Assembly: GCA_965153455.1 (NCBI GenBank)
Contig: OZ234494.1
Span: forward strand, 7,626,001-7,690,000
DNA length: 64,000 bases
Reading direction: 5' to 3'
Origin: Sphagnum compactum
Lineage: Eukaryota; Bryophyta; Sphagnopsida; Sphagnales
The position numbers and the translations under genes are program-made. The notes beneath the pieces were generated by a model, which saw only the letters and a program-made list of their open reading frames with translations, made no database searches and was not told the DNA's origin. Shown here piece by piece: positions 13,311 through 26,100 of this stretch. Each line of letters starts with the position of its first letter. The first letter of the stretch is position 1.

Positions 13311-13899
13311 GCTTTAAATCAGATATGTTAGTTTGGGGATAGGCATGGTAGACCTTGCAGGTTATCCATATCTGAAGCATCATTAAACATCGCAGTTGTC
13401 CTAGCCATCCCAGCAAGCATTTAATGGAGAGCCAGTTATCAACTTTTCCCCTATGCCCAAATGTGCTCCAACTTTTATCCAGAGATGCCCATCATTCCCA
13501 TCCTTCCTAATTTACCTTGGTTAATCCCTTCACCCTTTTTGGGTCCATCAACCCCCTTTTCGTCTCTCTTGCCACACCCACTAGGAGCTTCTCCCATATT
13601 TGTCATGCAATCCTTTCCTCCATGACCTCACATTCCCTATTCTTTTTGTGGTCATTTGTTCAATGTAGAGGGGTGAGAGGTAGCACGACACTAACTTTCA
13701 TGCATTGTTCAAGGCAATCATCTATCTTAAAGGGAGTGTTGCCTTTAGTTTTGCCATGTTTTCCTCCCTCTTTAGCATGGACATGGATTACATCCATAGA
13801 CATCACTGATGCTTTCCATTCGGGTTTACCGCATCCTCGTTCTCACCATCATATCCCATATGCACTTCGAGTTGATGTTCATCGAGCTTTGCATATCCT

Positions 13900-16660
13900 T
13901 TTGTTTCGATTCACATATGATATTTTTTATGTTGTAGCATGGCATTTTTTTTGTTATTCCCTTTTTGGTGTTTATCCTTTCCTCCACAGGGTGGTGAAAA
14001 AGGCCACCAAGATATTTGCGTTCGCTTACGTCAATACATGGGTGGTGATTAGGAGGCAGTGTAGGAAGAGCACATGATTAAAACACTTGCTCTAGCATTT
14101 CGCATACGTTTGGAGTCCACTCTAGATCCTACCCCACCTCCATTAGCACGATTATGTCGCGCATGGGCCTTTGTTCATGTAGGGGAATATGTTTGAGCAA
14201 TACACGCATTAATTCCAAGCACACCTATAGCCCCATTTGATGAGACCACAAAAGTCCTCCATCTTCTCCACCTTCCTACTGAGGTTGATCTCCCCCCTTT
14301 TGTTGATGACTTCCATCCTAAAATGAAGGTTACTTTAGATTAGGAGGCATTTGTCTTTGCCTTAGTTTATTCACCACATCTCTCTTCTGATGGCCTTTAC
14401 GAAACTGTTTTATCCTAGATGGTTGTGCAAATGGCTACGACCTTTTCTTCGAGGTATGTGGGCACATTGTTCAAAGTCATGTTCCACCTTCAGTATCACG
14501 TTTACTTTCTGCATCTCAACTCTTAGCATTGGAGAAACAATTTGGAGGCATACGTCCCATCGCGATCAGTGAGGTGACCTATTGCTTAGCTGCCCACATT
14601 TTGGCTATTCAATTTAGGGATATTCTTGCGGAACATTTTAGTCCTCATTAGTTTGGTGTAGCGACTTGTGGTGGGTGTGAGACAATGGTTCACGGTGTTC
14701 AAGCAATGTTAAATTTGCACCTAGATTGGGTGGTGTTATAGGTGGATGTCCGTAACACCTTCAATTCGATGTCACGGTCAACCATTTTTTAGGAATTACA
14801 GTCTTTGCCTGGTTCTTTGGATCAACTTTTCCCATTTGTTCAATGATTCTACACACACCCATCCCCATTGTATTTTTCCCAGGCTTCCCAACATGGGGAT
14901 TTCATAAACATTTCATCAAAGTTTGGTACACGACAAGGGGACCCATCGGGAGGAGTGTTGTTTGCTCTAATTCACCTTTGCATTTTTCGCGCCCTATTGT
15001 AACAGCCCACCTTACTTGTGTTTTCCCTTCCTTGGCGGATGATACACATATGGTAGGTGTTGCATCAAATGTGGTTCTTGTGCTTTTACAATTGTAGGAA
15101 TTATTAGCATTAGGTCTTTCGGTGTAGCCAACAAAGTGTGTAGTTTGGTTTCTCCAGGGGTTGGATCACTCTATATCACTTCCTCTTGGTTTTCTTACTT
15201 TCGACTCGGGTTTTCGTATTTTGGGTGCATTAGTGGGATCTACATCATTTGTTGAGTCATTTGTGGTTGAAGCTCTCCATGAGAATTTTGGGACGAGATT
15301 TAGTTCCCTGTGCTTGCAGATCTTCAGGCGTTTTGTGATGTTTTCATTATGTTGTGCCCAACACCCAGGCTACTTGCTTTGTATAGTGTTTCCATCTTTA
15401 GGTATTTTGTAGCATTATGCTAAGTTCAATACTCGTACCATAACTATGGTGGAAAAGTTACTTGGTGTGGGATTTTTTGGTGGTTCTATCCATCATTTAA
15501 CTCATTGTCAGGCCATTCTTCCTGATTCTTTGGGCGAGTTTGGCTTCTTTTCTATGGTTCGGATTGCTTCCCCCTCATTCTTGGGGTGTTGGGCACTGAT
15601 TGTTCTTGCACTTGTCACTCATTTCCAACAGGATGATTACTCTATTCTTTTCGATGTAGTAGCACATGTTGAGATCCACACTTCCCTGTTCCAGATGACA
15701 TATTGAGATGTTCAAGCCATGTTACACCAGAGTGTCTGTTTTCATGTCCCACCTTTTGAGAGCCTAATGGTTCGGTCTTACTCCCAATTGTAGGTTTTTT
15801 TGGTGGATCGCTTACATGAACAAGAGTTTGCTTCCCTTTTAATAAACGCTCTTTCAAATATCGCATGAGCACATCTCTACTCATGTGAAAGGTCCAAAGG
15901 CAGATGCTTAGCTATTAGCTCATCCTACCACACCAACATTCCGTTTGTCATTGACCCATTTTTTTATAGCACTATGTACCCGTCTTGGTTTACTATATCC
16001 TATAGTTATGCACCTTTCACGGTGTTAATGTGGTCATACCATTGACAATCTAGGTACCCATTTGTTTCGATGCCCCTGTGAGAGTGAATGTACAGTAGCC
16101 CACGACACACTTTATGATATTATTGCAACTATTGGTTTGGAGAGCAGAACACATGTTCAAAGGGAAGTCTCCCACCTTTTTCCTCGCCACATCTGATGAC
16201 AAATGGATTTTTTATACTAGAGACGGCGTCCATACTTTGATGGACATTGTCATTGCTAACTTGACTCACACAGATATAGTGCAGTGAGCATCGACGACGA
16301 CATCACATGTAATGACGATTGTTTTCAGGAAATAACACAATCCTACGCCAAACGAGCACCAGACAATGCCTTCATTCCCCTTGCTATTGAGATGTATGGG
16401 TGTCTTCATTCTTGTTTTGAATTAATCCTGATCGCTTGTGCATAGACCATTATTGTGCGTCATCAACGATCTTCTTTAGTCCCCTCTATGTTCATTTCCC
16501 ACTATTGACAACATGTGTCCATAGCCTTGTAGCATGCGCAAGCCATATCAATTCTTCAGCGAGTTGCTGCACTTGGTCAAGGTTCCTCATCTTTTCCACA
16601 CATCATAGCTAGTGCACCTCTATCACTAGTCAATTTGTGGCAGACGACAACTTTCTCATC
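13900..16660 (+). pseudogene. non-LTR retroelement remnant: RT plus Cys/His cluster plus endonuclease-like tail
   Basis: Frames shift repeatedly, but a protein-like order is clear. RT motifs are VLQVDVRNTFNS-like (about 14740-14770), GTRQGDPSGG (14925-14955) and LADDTH (15032-15049, the catalytic Asp pair). Then come a thumb-like stretch FRILGALVGSTSFVESF (about 15205-15260) and a further conserved block at 15446-15700. A Cys/His cluster C-x-C-x9-H-x3-C lies at 16023-16073, with one position now a stop. After it comes REVSHLFPRH, and then, after a shift, DGVHTLMDIVIAN (about 16220-16260), which resembles the PD-(D/E)xK-type restriction-like endonuclease of R2-class elements. At least four frameshifts and many stops make it non-functional. 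The start is not determined. The 186-codon frame at 13517-14077 overlaps its upstream end and is not recognised. The RT identity is strong; the endonuclease is inference. Confidence 0.65.
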
Positions 16661-17125
16661 TTAAGTTTTCTTTGTTATCGTTGATCGTCATTTCATAGCC
16701 TTGGGTCATATTTGCATAGGGTTTTCTTTTCCTTATATTTTGTTGATTGTTGGCTTTTGTTTTTTTTCTTTTAGATTGTGTCTATTTGTGCTATCATTTG
16801 CCTGGTACTTTTGATGGATGGGTTCCCATCCTTGATTTTTATATACATGGTTTTTCTTTATGATATCAGGTGCTCTCAGAATACAATAGGAAAGCACTCC
16901 CAGTGCTGTATTAAAATTTAAGATCATCAAAGACATTGATTTCCACAGCAATTACTGACTACCAAAGGGGTCTAGCTCTAGTGATTGCCAGTTGCACACG
17001 TGAGCTCTAAAACCTCAAACTGGGATTAGGGTTTATGTTGCTTTCGGCAGGTTTTGTTGAAGAGCTTTTGTTTGTGCAGCACAGGTAGGTAAGTATGTTG
17101 GGGTGAACTAGAGAGTGAGCAAATC
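16661..17125 (+). promoter_or_regulatory. presumed REV3 upstream region
   Basis: This is the interval between the non-LTR remnant and the REV3 ATG. A TATA-like TTTTTATATACA lies near 16836-16847, about 280 bases before the ATG, and ATTAGGGTTTATG near 17024 resembles a plant telo-box. Neither is proven. If the remnant is genuinely adjacent, the promoter is very compact or lies inside old transposon sequence. Confidence 0.3.
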
Positions 17126-20100
17126 ATGATGGCAGCAGGGGCAAGGCATGATGATGATGAAGAAGAAGGTGTTGGTGGCTTATCAATAGGTAAAGGGAAG
17201 AAAGGAGGAGGACCCATGTTTAGCATGCGGATTGTGAGTCTGGAATACTACATGGCTCCTCCCCTGCCGGGCATGGATGTGTGCTACTCTCAATTTCAAG
17301 GTGAGACTAATGCTTTTACCCAATCCACTGCCAGCCAGGAGGAACGTGAAAAGATCTCTTGTAGCGAATTCTAATCCAGCCAGCTTTATCCTAGCTAGGA
17401 TTCCTCTTTCACTACTACTCCTTGCCATAGGACCCTTATAGCTTGTCTTTTGTTAAGTGTTGATGAGGGTTTCCAAGGGAGCTGTAACGTGTTTTTCTCT
17501 GCAGGATGTGCTGTGAATGAGGTGCCAGTGGTTCGCATTTATGGGTCCACACCAGCAGGCCAGAAGGCATGCTTACATTTGCACCAGGTAATTTTGTCAT
17601 TTATAAGTTATTTGTAATCCTTGGTAGTGGGATGTTATTATTGTATGCTCTGGTAACTGAAATCTAATTGATGTTGCGAATCCTGTTTGGAAGATGAAGT
17701 TCATTTTAAACCAAATATTGTACAGGTGTTCCCATATTTTTATGTGCCATATGATGAAGACCTCCCACAAGACATCAAGGAAGGTATGAGTTTTACCAGC
17801 TAAAATTGTCCCAAGCTGGATATAACATGTGTAGGGTTTCGGGTTTAGGGTTAGGTTCCCAATTGACTGCTGCAACACATGCAAGACCCTGTTTGAAACC
17901 AATATAAATTTATCATAATTAGTGGGCAATCTCAGAATTAAACTTGATGGCAGAACAATATACCTTGTTGATATTTGTGTGGATCTTACTGCTATGGTTG
18001 AAATTTCAGCACTGGCGTATGTGCGTTGTCTGGCATCTGCGGTTGAGAAAGCAATAAAGGTTAGGGTAATCTGCGCCATGACCTAAAAGAAAATTTCATT
18101 CTTGTTGCTCGAGATGATCAGTAGATACAATTTCGCTGTATAAATTGAATGAAATGACTCTATTTGATGACTCATGTATGTGCAGCTAACAACCAACATG
18201 GCGGCAAAGAAGCAACATGTGCATAGCTGTAGCCTGGTGCGTGCGCGCAAGTACTATGGTTACCACCCAGCTGAGCAGCTCTTCATCAAGATTGTTTTGT
18301 ATCCTCCTCATTGCCCCCTTTCCATCCACTTTTGTTGAATCTGTAACTGTAACATTTTCCAGTCCTCAACTCCAAACCCTATATTATAAGTTGCCTCCTC
18401 CTCACCCTCCTCTCCGCAATAGTTAAGCTTTTCCTCTGTGCAAAGAAAATCGAGGACTCTTGTTGCCAGAGCTCTTCTTTAACCACTGCACAGGTACCAT
18501 CCCCAGGATGTGTCTCGCATCGGCACAATGTTAATGGTATGCTATTCTTCTCCATCAAAATGTTCTTCAATGTTCTGTGCTTGAATTGTGGTTCACAATA
18601 CAAAAAGTCTTTGGAGCTGATGGTTGGCATGGAATGGCAGGGTGGAGGCATAATGAACCGCAAGTTTCAGCCCCATGAAGCACATGTTCCATATCTGCTA
18701 CAGCTTTTGGTACACCTTTTCAAACCAATCTGTAGTTTTCTGAGACAATCTATTTCTGTGTTATTGATGATGATAGGGTACTTAACACCATCTGCATCTC
18801 ACAGATTGAGGTTATGCCCTGGTTATGCAATTGTCTGATGGTCTTTAGGCTCCTAAAGCTCCCTGAGTTTGCCTGCTTCTCAGGGATTAGATTGTTGTCA
18901 ACTAGAGAGAGTTGTCAACCTGTTTGCTGAATACTCCCAAATTCTTCAAATCCATGGTGTCAAGTTTTCAACAGAATGATATAATTGTTTTGTATGCAGA
19001 TTGACCAGAATTTGTCAGGAATGAGTCACATTCATCTTTCAGGCCTGAAGTTCCGGCACCCCTTGCCAGAAAGCCTGATTGACATTGCCCATGTGCTCAA
19101 GCAGCTGAAGACTGAGTTTGCTAGCCAGGCCAGTATCTCAACACCTGAAGCACCACATGCATCATCATCTCCTCAGGATGTCCTGACGGTGCCTCGTGCT
19201 GCTGGCATGGAAACATTGACACCTCCATTGAGTAATGAAAAATGGGCTGCAGGAGCAAATGGCACCAGCCAGGCACAAGTTTGGGTGGGGGCCACTGTAC
19301 CTTCCCATTGGCAGTGGCCTGGTCATTATGGGAGTGGAGGACCGTTTGCCAGGCACAGCACCTGTGCACTTGAAGCTGATGCATCAGTAGAAGGTGTTGT
19401 GACTAAGTTGACCATAAAACTCTCAGACACTGATGACGTCCTGACCTGGTTGACCTTAAGAATCTGACCAGGCTCAGAATCCTGTTGCTTGGTTGCTTGT
19501 TCAAATAGGTTTAGGGTGTAGGGTTTAGAGAAATGCTTAGAGGGCAAAATTTTGTTTAACTGACGTGTAAATCTGATGGTTTGACTTTGTAGAAATTTTG
19601 AATCGGCATGAGCTGCTATTCATGCCATTGCAGCAGGCTGGATCTGCAATCAGAATGGTTCAGTCCTTAACACCCATGTGGGAGGTAAGAGGCCTCATGG
19701 CTTGCCTTTGGGTCCTAGCCACATTGCTTGTGGCTTGATGATTGATATCATATGTGTGAATGGGACATTAAGGGGACAGAATGTGGTGCAGGAGGAGCGT
19801 GTGAGGAGTGGAGAAGGTGGACCTGCATCGGCAACTGCAGTTTTGCAGCCATCAGCAGAGCGAGTTATATCCTCACCATCTGCTCTTGAGCAAGCACTGC
19901 GGGCTTCACTGTCTGAAATGATTCAAGGGAATGAGATGCTTTCTCAGGCAGAAGTGGACAGTTTGCAGAATTCTGTGGGTAAGACACAGGAGATGTTACT
20001 GGAATCCACCCAGGCAGCCAATAGTGTGAGGCAACCAGGAGGATCAAATGAGATGGGACATTTCTCAGAGACTATGGTTGCTGTGGAAGCTGTTGATGCT

Positions 20101-23100
20101 GAACTTCTTAATGAGCAAATTGTTCGCACTTCACTCACACAACAGGACCTGACCTCGCAGGTACAGCAGAACAGTCTTGAATAATACACAACTGGGGAAT
20201 TCAAGTTAAGGTCTACTACCATTGAGGGTTTGCTGTTGTTGCAATATCTGATGCTGTTGATGGGGTGGAGGACTTCTCACAGACCTGAATATGCAATTTT
20301 TTTCTCACTGATTGTGTTGTATTGAGGGAGCAGGAAGAGGTGGCAGAGCTCCTTAGATGGATGGGTGCTTCCCTAGATGATCGTGATGGGGATGATAGCT
20401 GTAGCAAAGATGAGCAGGGTCATGAAGCTTATGATTTGAGCCAGGTGTGGGGATCAGCAGGCATGGAGGCAGCTATGTTGCAAGCAATATCTGAGTATGA
20501 AACTGAGACACACCAAGAATGTCAAGCTATCCTCGAGTGTGTTGATGATGATGATGAGAGTGACACTGAAGAAAATGTGGAGGACCTCTTTGAAGCTGTC
20601 TTAGAGAACAATGAGGGCATTGGAAGGATAGGTGCAGCCCGAGAACAATTCAGTAATCAAGAGCCTGAATCTTCTTTCCAAATTCCTCAAATTGATGGTG
20701 CGGGCGATGATGATGTAGCAGAACCTGCCTCTTCTCCAATACGAAAAAGATTGCGAAAGTGTGTGAAAGACAGTCCCTGTCATGTTGGCAAGGAAGAAGG
20801 GTGCAATATCCATGGACGAGAAGCACAGAGGAGAGTTCAGTCTGCATGGGGATCACTACCCATCACATTTGTACCTTTGGGATGCAAGAATGAAAGACAA
20901 GTATCAAGGACAGAGAGAACCATTCCTCGCCAAGCTGTCAGATGTCCATGTGAGAGCAGCTCACATATCCCACAGCATGACAAGGTGGAGGTAAGTCATA
21001 CTGATGCTTCAGGACCTGTGATTTCACAAGAGTACAGGGAAGGATCGAAGGAGGTAGAAACAGGGAAGGAAGTGTCATTGCGTTCTCTGATGAGGAGGCA
21101 GCGTAAGAGGCAACCTCATCATCAGAGGAAATGTTCACCATCAAGGGGTCCTTCTTCCAGAGACAGTCACAGTGAAAGGGAGCACTCCAGTGAAGTTGCA
21201 GCTGGGAATCTTGTGAAAACTGAATTTGGAGGGTGCACAGATACAATATTCCCTGATGCAGTTATTGCAGATGAAGAAGTATCACAAAAGCATGCAGTTC
21301 CTGCAGCAGAGCTTGGTAAATACCATGGTACCCAAAAGTCGTCTCAGAAATTGTCTCAAGATCAAAGAAATTTGGTACAGAAAGAGGGAAGGCGGCTGCC
21401 CACATTTGCTGTGCTACCTGTAGTAAACATGGGTATGGAACCAGATTCAGCAGATTTACAACCCAGGAAGCATATGCTCCATAAGGCTCAGAGAAGTCCA
21501 ACAGAAGGTCAGTTTTCAGGAGAAGATCCAAGGGATAGGCCATCAGAAGATCAGTTGCCCTTTGAATCCTCTGGAGAATATCAACACACCCGGCTAGACT
21601 CAGAGGTGAACAAGAACCAGGAACACTGTGGAGAGTGGGGATTTGGATTGCTCCAAAGTGGTGATCATCGGGACTGTGGAGGTGGTAGCCAATCATGTGT
21701 GAAGATTACTGCTAGTAGGGTGCTAGAAAGAGAAAGACATCAGTTTGCCACATTGTCAGAAGGAGAAACAGTGTCTCCTCTGCATCTTTTTTCAAAGGAG
21801 TACCAGGACCTTCACCTAGCATCCTCCCTTGGCCTGACAGCCACCAATATATTCACATCTGAAAACCCCAAGTTTGATATAAAGGACTCCTTATCTGCAG
21901 CGGCAGCAGTGAAACCTCTTATGGACACCGCCCTTGGGAGCTCTCATGCATCACAGAGGTTGTTGGTACATGAGGGCAAATTGGATACACGTCTGTATAC
22001 ACCTGGAAGTCTAGAAGAGATGGAAACACAGACATCTGCAGGGGGGGGACCCCCAGAAGAGAGAACAGAAAATGGTGCTCTTGCTTCACCAGTGGGAACA
22101 ATAGTCTTAGATCCTGTCACCAATGATCCAGATGGTGGCAGAAGGCATATTGTCACTCTGAGTAATCTGCTGATTGTGGGTCATGTGGACGGAGAGCCTA
22201 ATGTTGAAGAGGAATTTCTGCTGGAAGCAGCAGAAGAAGGCATTATCATAGAACAACCACTCTCCTCTGGAAGACGACTCCTGCCAATTGTTGATCATGA
22301 GGTTGAAAGAGGGGCAGTGTCAATTGGACAATCAAAGGCTCCAGCAGGACAGATCAGCAATGACAACATGAGGATTGCAGATGAGAGTGGCATGCGAAGC
22401 AGTGGTTTGTATCTGGTTCATGCAAAATCGGAACCAAGAGTTCAGGAAGATGTTACGTTGCAGACAGACGAAACTCAAATGGGACTGTGTTCTAATATCG
22501 CTGTTGAAGCTTCCAGGGGACAGAACAGCAACAATGGAATGGCTATTGTGAGGCAAGTTGCCAAAGTAGATAGTGCTCTTCTCACAGTTCCCACAGAATT
22601 GGACTTCAGACTGCATCATCTGGTGGAGACTGGATGTGATGGGCCTGTGGGTGGTGCTTACAAGTCTCAGCATCAAGTTTCTGACAAATCTAAGCAACTC
22701 ATACATTTCACTGATATATCAGATGAAAGCAGTGGTGACAGCTTTGACTGGGGTGATGATGGGGGAGATTTCAGTATGTTGTCAGGTAGGGGTCATGAGG
22801 AGGATTCGGAGGATGAATCCCTGTGGTACCCAAGGACTGGTAGGGGTCCAGACAGACACACTGATGTTGAGTTAGAAATGGAGAATACTGTTGTTGCAAC
22901 AGCAACAATGGCAACTGTTAGTAATGAAGAGCAGCACAAGGCCTCACTTCTTGCTGCCTTAGAAACAACCAGTGTCTCACTGGAAGCAAACCAGGTTGTC
23001 TCAGATGTGCCCATCAACACTGGTAGAAGCTTGTTAGTTGTTCCAGACTTGAGGATGTCTGAACTCCCCACTCTGCTGGATCTGGTGGTGGTACCAGAGT

Positions 23101-26100
23101 ACAAAAGTCCTTGTTATACCACTCCTGAGCAAGAGCCTCATGAGTTGGAGCAACAACAGCCTGTACCATTGCCAAATGTGTCTGAGAGGAAACATGGGGG
23201 GAAAAAAGTAACTTTCAGTGAGCCATCGGTGATACGGAATGCACAAATAGACACAACAGAGGAGGAGGAGGAGAAGCTCATCCCAGTTCAGTACCATCAA
23301 GAGCCACCGAAAAAAGCAGCTCTTTTGGCAAACCTTGACCAATATGGCTTGAAACCTGTGGAGTACGGGGGCGCCTTTTATGGGAACTCAAAGGATGTTC
23401 CACCTTGGCCTATGATATCAGCAGGCTTGATATTTGACGGTAAGATGGAAGGTGTTGAAGTGGGGATCTTACCTGTTCTGCAATTTGTTCTCTATTTTCT
23501 AAGCATGAAAAGTCATGCTTTCAGAAGTTGAACTTTCATAACAAATGTGGTGAATTTGACCTTTCTCCATTTGCAGTGAAATCAAAGGACGTGCAAGATT
23601 TGCCTCCGTTTGTATTCCCATCTGAAGATAAGAATAGTGGTTGCGGTGATGGTGTGAGATGTGGTGGTGTTGCTGTGATCACGGAGGATTTGGGTGTGGA
23701 TCCATCATTAGTAGGGGTTCCTTGTCACTATGGAAATGATGGCTCTGTTTCCTATCTACTCACCCCGGCCAAGCTGCCTCCATCCCCATCTACAGTGCGG
23801 CAGTGGCTCTTGGATGTCACACATGTTTCCTCTACCTCACAAAACCATTCCAGTATTAGAGGGGACTGCATTTTCACCATCGATTCCAACACTGGCAAGC
23901 TTATTCCCCTTGGAATCAGAAGTAATGAGTCAAGCCAGGAAAGCTTGACAATGAAGGGTTCTGGTGATGATGATGATGATGATATGGAGTGTTTCAGGCC
24001 TGCATCGCCCAAGTATGATGAGAAACATGTTCTGGCAAACCCAAGCTATAACCGTCTCCTTCCTTTGCATCCACATGTACAGTCTCAGCCAGGTGCTGTC
24101 AGACAGGTGCAAACAAGTGCCCCACTATCGAGCTCCAATCCTGTCACTCCTCAACAAACCACTCCTGTAAATTCTCAGTCTTCAAGTGAGATTGTTGCTG
24201 GAGAACCCAATGTGCTGAAGCCTTTGAACAACTCTGATCAACGTTTATGTGTTGTTCAGTCTTCAGGAGTGGTGAATATTATGGGAAGCTCCTCCTCTCA
24301 CCTTGTGATGCCACCACCACCACTTCTACCTGCCCATAACCCACCACAACTCTCAGATTTGGGCACCAATTCTCTGCTGGAATCTGAGTTTAAGGAAGCT
24401 GGGACAAGCAAAGAGATTTCTTTAGAAAAGAAGTCCAATGAGCCAGGAGATAAACGGGTCACAGAATTGCAGCAGAAATGGCGTGATGTGTCACAAATCA
24501 CAGCCCCTTCTCCAGCCAAAGGGCAGTTGACTCCCTTCAGCCAGTCTGGGTTCCGAGACCCTGCTAGTGTAGGTGCTGGTCAGCAGGTTACATTGATGAG
24601 CATTGAGGTTGGTTGGGTTAACTCTGGTTAACGCTGTAAGGGATTTTGAAAGTGTCTATGATGGCATGGGAATTCGTAGCTTGATCATGAGTCACCAAAG
24701 GAGACACGCTGTGCAGGGTGCTTTCCTTCTGTGTGATGTCTTTTTTCCTGTAACTTGGAGCAATTATGTTGGAGAAAACCCATATTCTGATGATTGTGGT
24801 TTTGCTGATGGGATGGTTGGTGGGTGCAGGTGCATTCTGAGACTCGAGGTGACTTGCGGCCAGATCCTCGTTATGACACAATAGGGTGCATAGTAGTTGT
24901 GATAAAACATGATGACGAGGTGCATGCATCTTTCAATAACCAAACAGTGGTGCTGATTGTTGACGCTACTGCTACGTCTTCCGGACGGTATCTTGTTTCC
25001 TTGTTTGAAAACTGAATACTGAATGGTGTGACTGTATTATGTCATTGCCCAACATGCGTGTTTGTTCCTTGAAGAGAATTTTTTTGTTGATACTTGGGAA
25101 AGATTTGAGAGAGATGCAATGGGAATTTTTGTTTTTCAGATTTTTATTTAGGAACCAGCAGTTCTCTTCTTGCACACCAGAAAGGCAACAGAAACTCAGG
25201 ATGCAGATTGTGTATAATGGTTTGCCCAAGTTTTTGGGAAGATTATTATATGCTTATCTACACCCACTGTTGGGAGCTGATGAACTCAGTGGGTAGTCAT
25301 GGCAGCTCGTCACTGCCGTTCGTGATGAAGGTGATGGTCTGTCACTTTGTGAGCGACTCTCATGAGGTTATGACTGCACTCATTGTTGTGTTACCTTTAA
25401 TTGTTGTTGTGGAGATTTCTCTGCAACTTCATTGATCTTCTATCTCTTCTCTTCTTGCACACCACCTCTTACTATTGCACATGGATCTGCTTACAGTAAT
25501 GTGTTGGACTCGTTGTGCAGAAACATAGATGGTTTAACAGGCTGTGTGGTCATATACCTCTCAGATGAACTAGCTCTCTTCACCTGCTTTGTCCGCCTTG
25601 TCCATCTGTGCGACCCAGACATGCTAGTGGGCTGGGAGATTCAGGGTTTTTCACTCGGGCTGCTGGCAGAGAGAGCTGCCAATTTGGGTTTTGGCATTCT
25701 GAAGCAGCTTTCTCGAATACCACCAAGAACAAAAGCAGCCTCAAACAATGGATCTGCTGCTGTTTCAGGAATGCAGCAGCTTCAAAACTCGTTGTTTGGT
25801 GGGTCAAAGGTTGTTCCTCAGGAAACAGTTGGCATAAATGACCCCATCATTGAAGATGAATGGGGGCGAACACATGGGAGTGGCATTTTTGTTGGCGGTC
25901 GAGTAGTACTAAACCTTTGGCGTATAATGCGGGGGGAAGTGAAACTTGGTATCTATACCCTTGAAGCTGTTGCAGAGGCAGTGCTGAGGAGACGGGTTCC
26001 TCGAATACCTTGGTGCACTCTTACAAGGTGGTTTCGTCAAGGACCAGCCAGTGGCAGATTCAGATGCATTGAATACTTTGTGGATAGGGCAAGACTGAAC

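Noticed and set aside
13517-14077. 186-codon intact frame as a new gene
   Set aside because: It overlaps the upstream end of the non-LTR relic, has no recognisable domain, and lies in C/T-rich DNA where stop codons are rare by composition.
17597-18079. 160-codon minus-strand frame
   Set aside because: It spans REV3 exons 3-4 and their introns on the opposite strand; no motif or signal supports it.
20322-23531. A 1,069-codon frame as a gene of its own
   Set aside because: It is REV3 exon 11 read through its splice donor. The Met at its start lies before the CAG acceptor at 20331-20333, and both ends join in phase with neighbouring exons.
25180-25446. SINE identity for the intron 13 insertion
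   Set aside because: The 18-bp duplication would fit, but no box A or box B and no A/T-rich tail are visible, so the class is left open.
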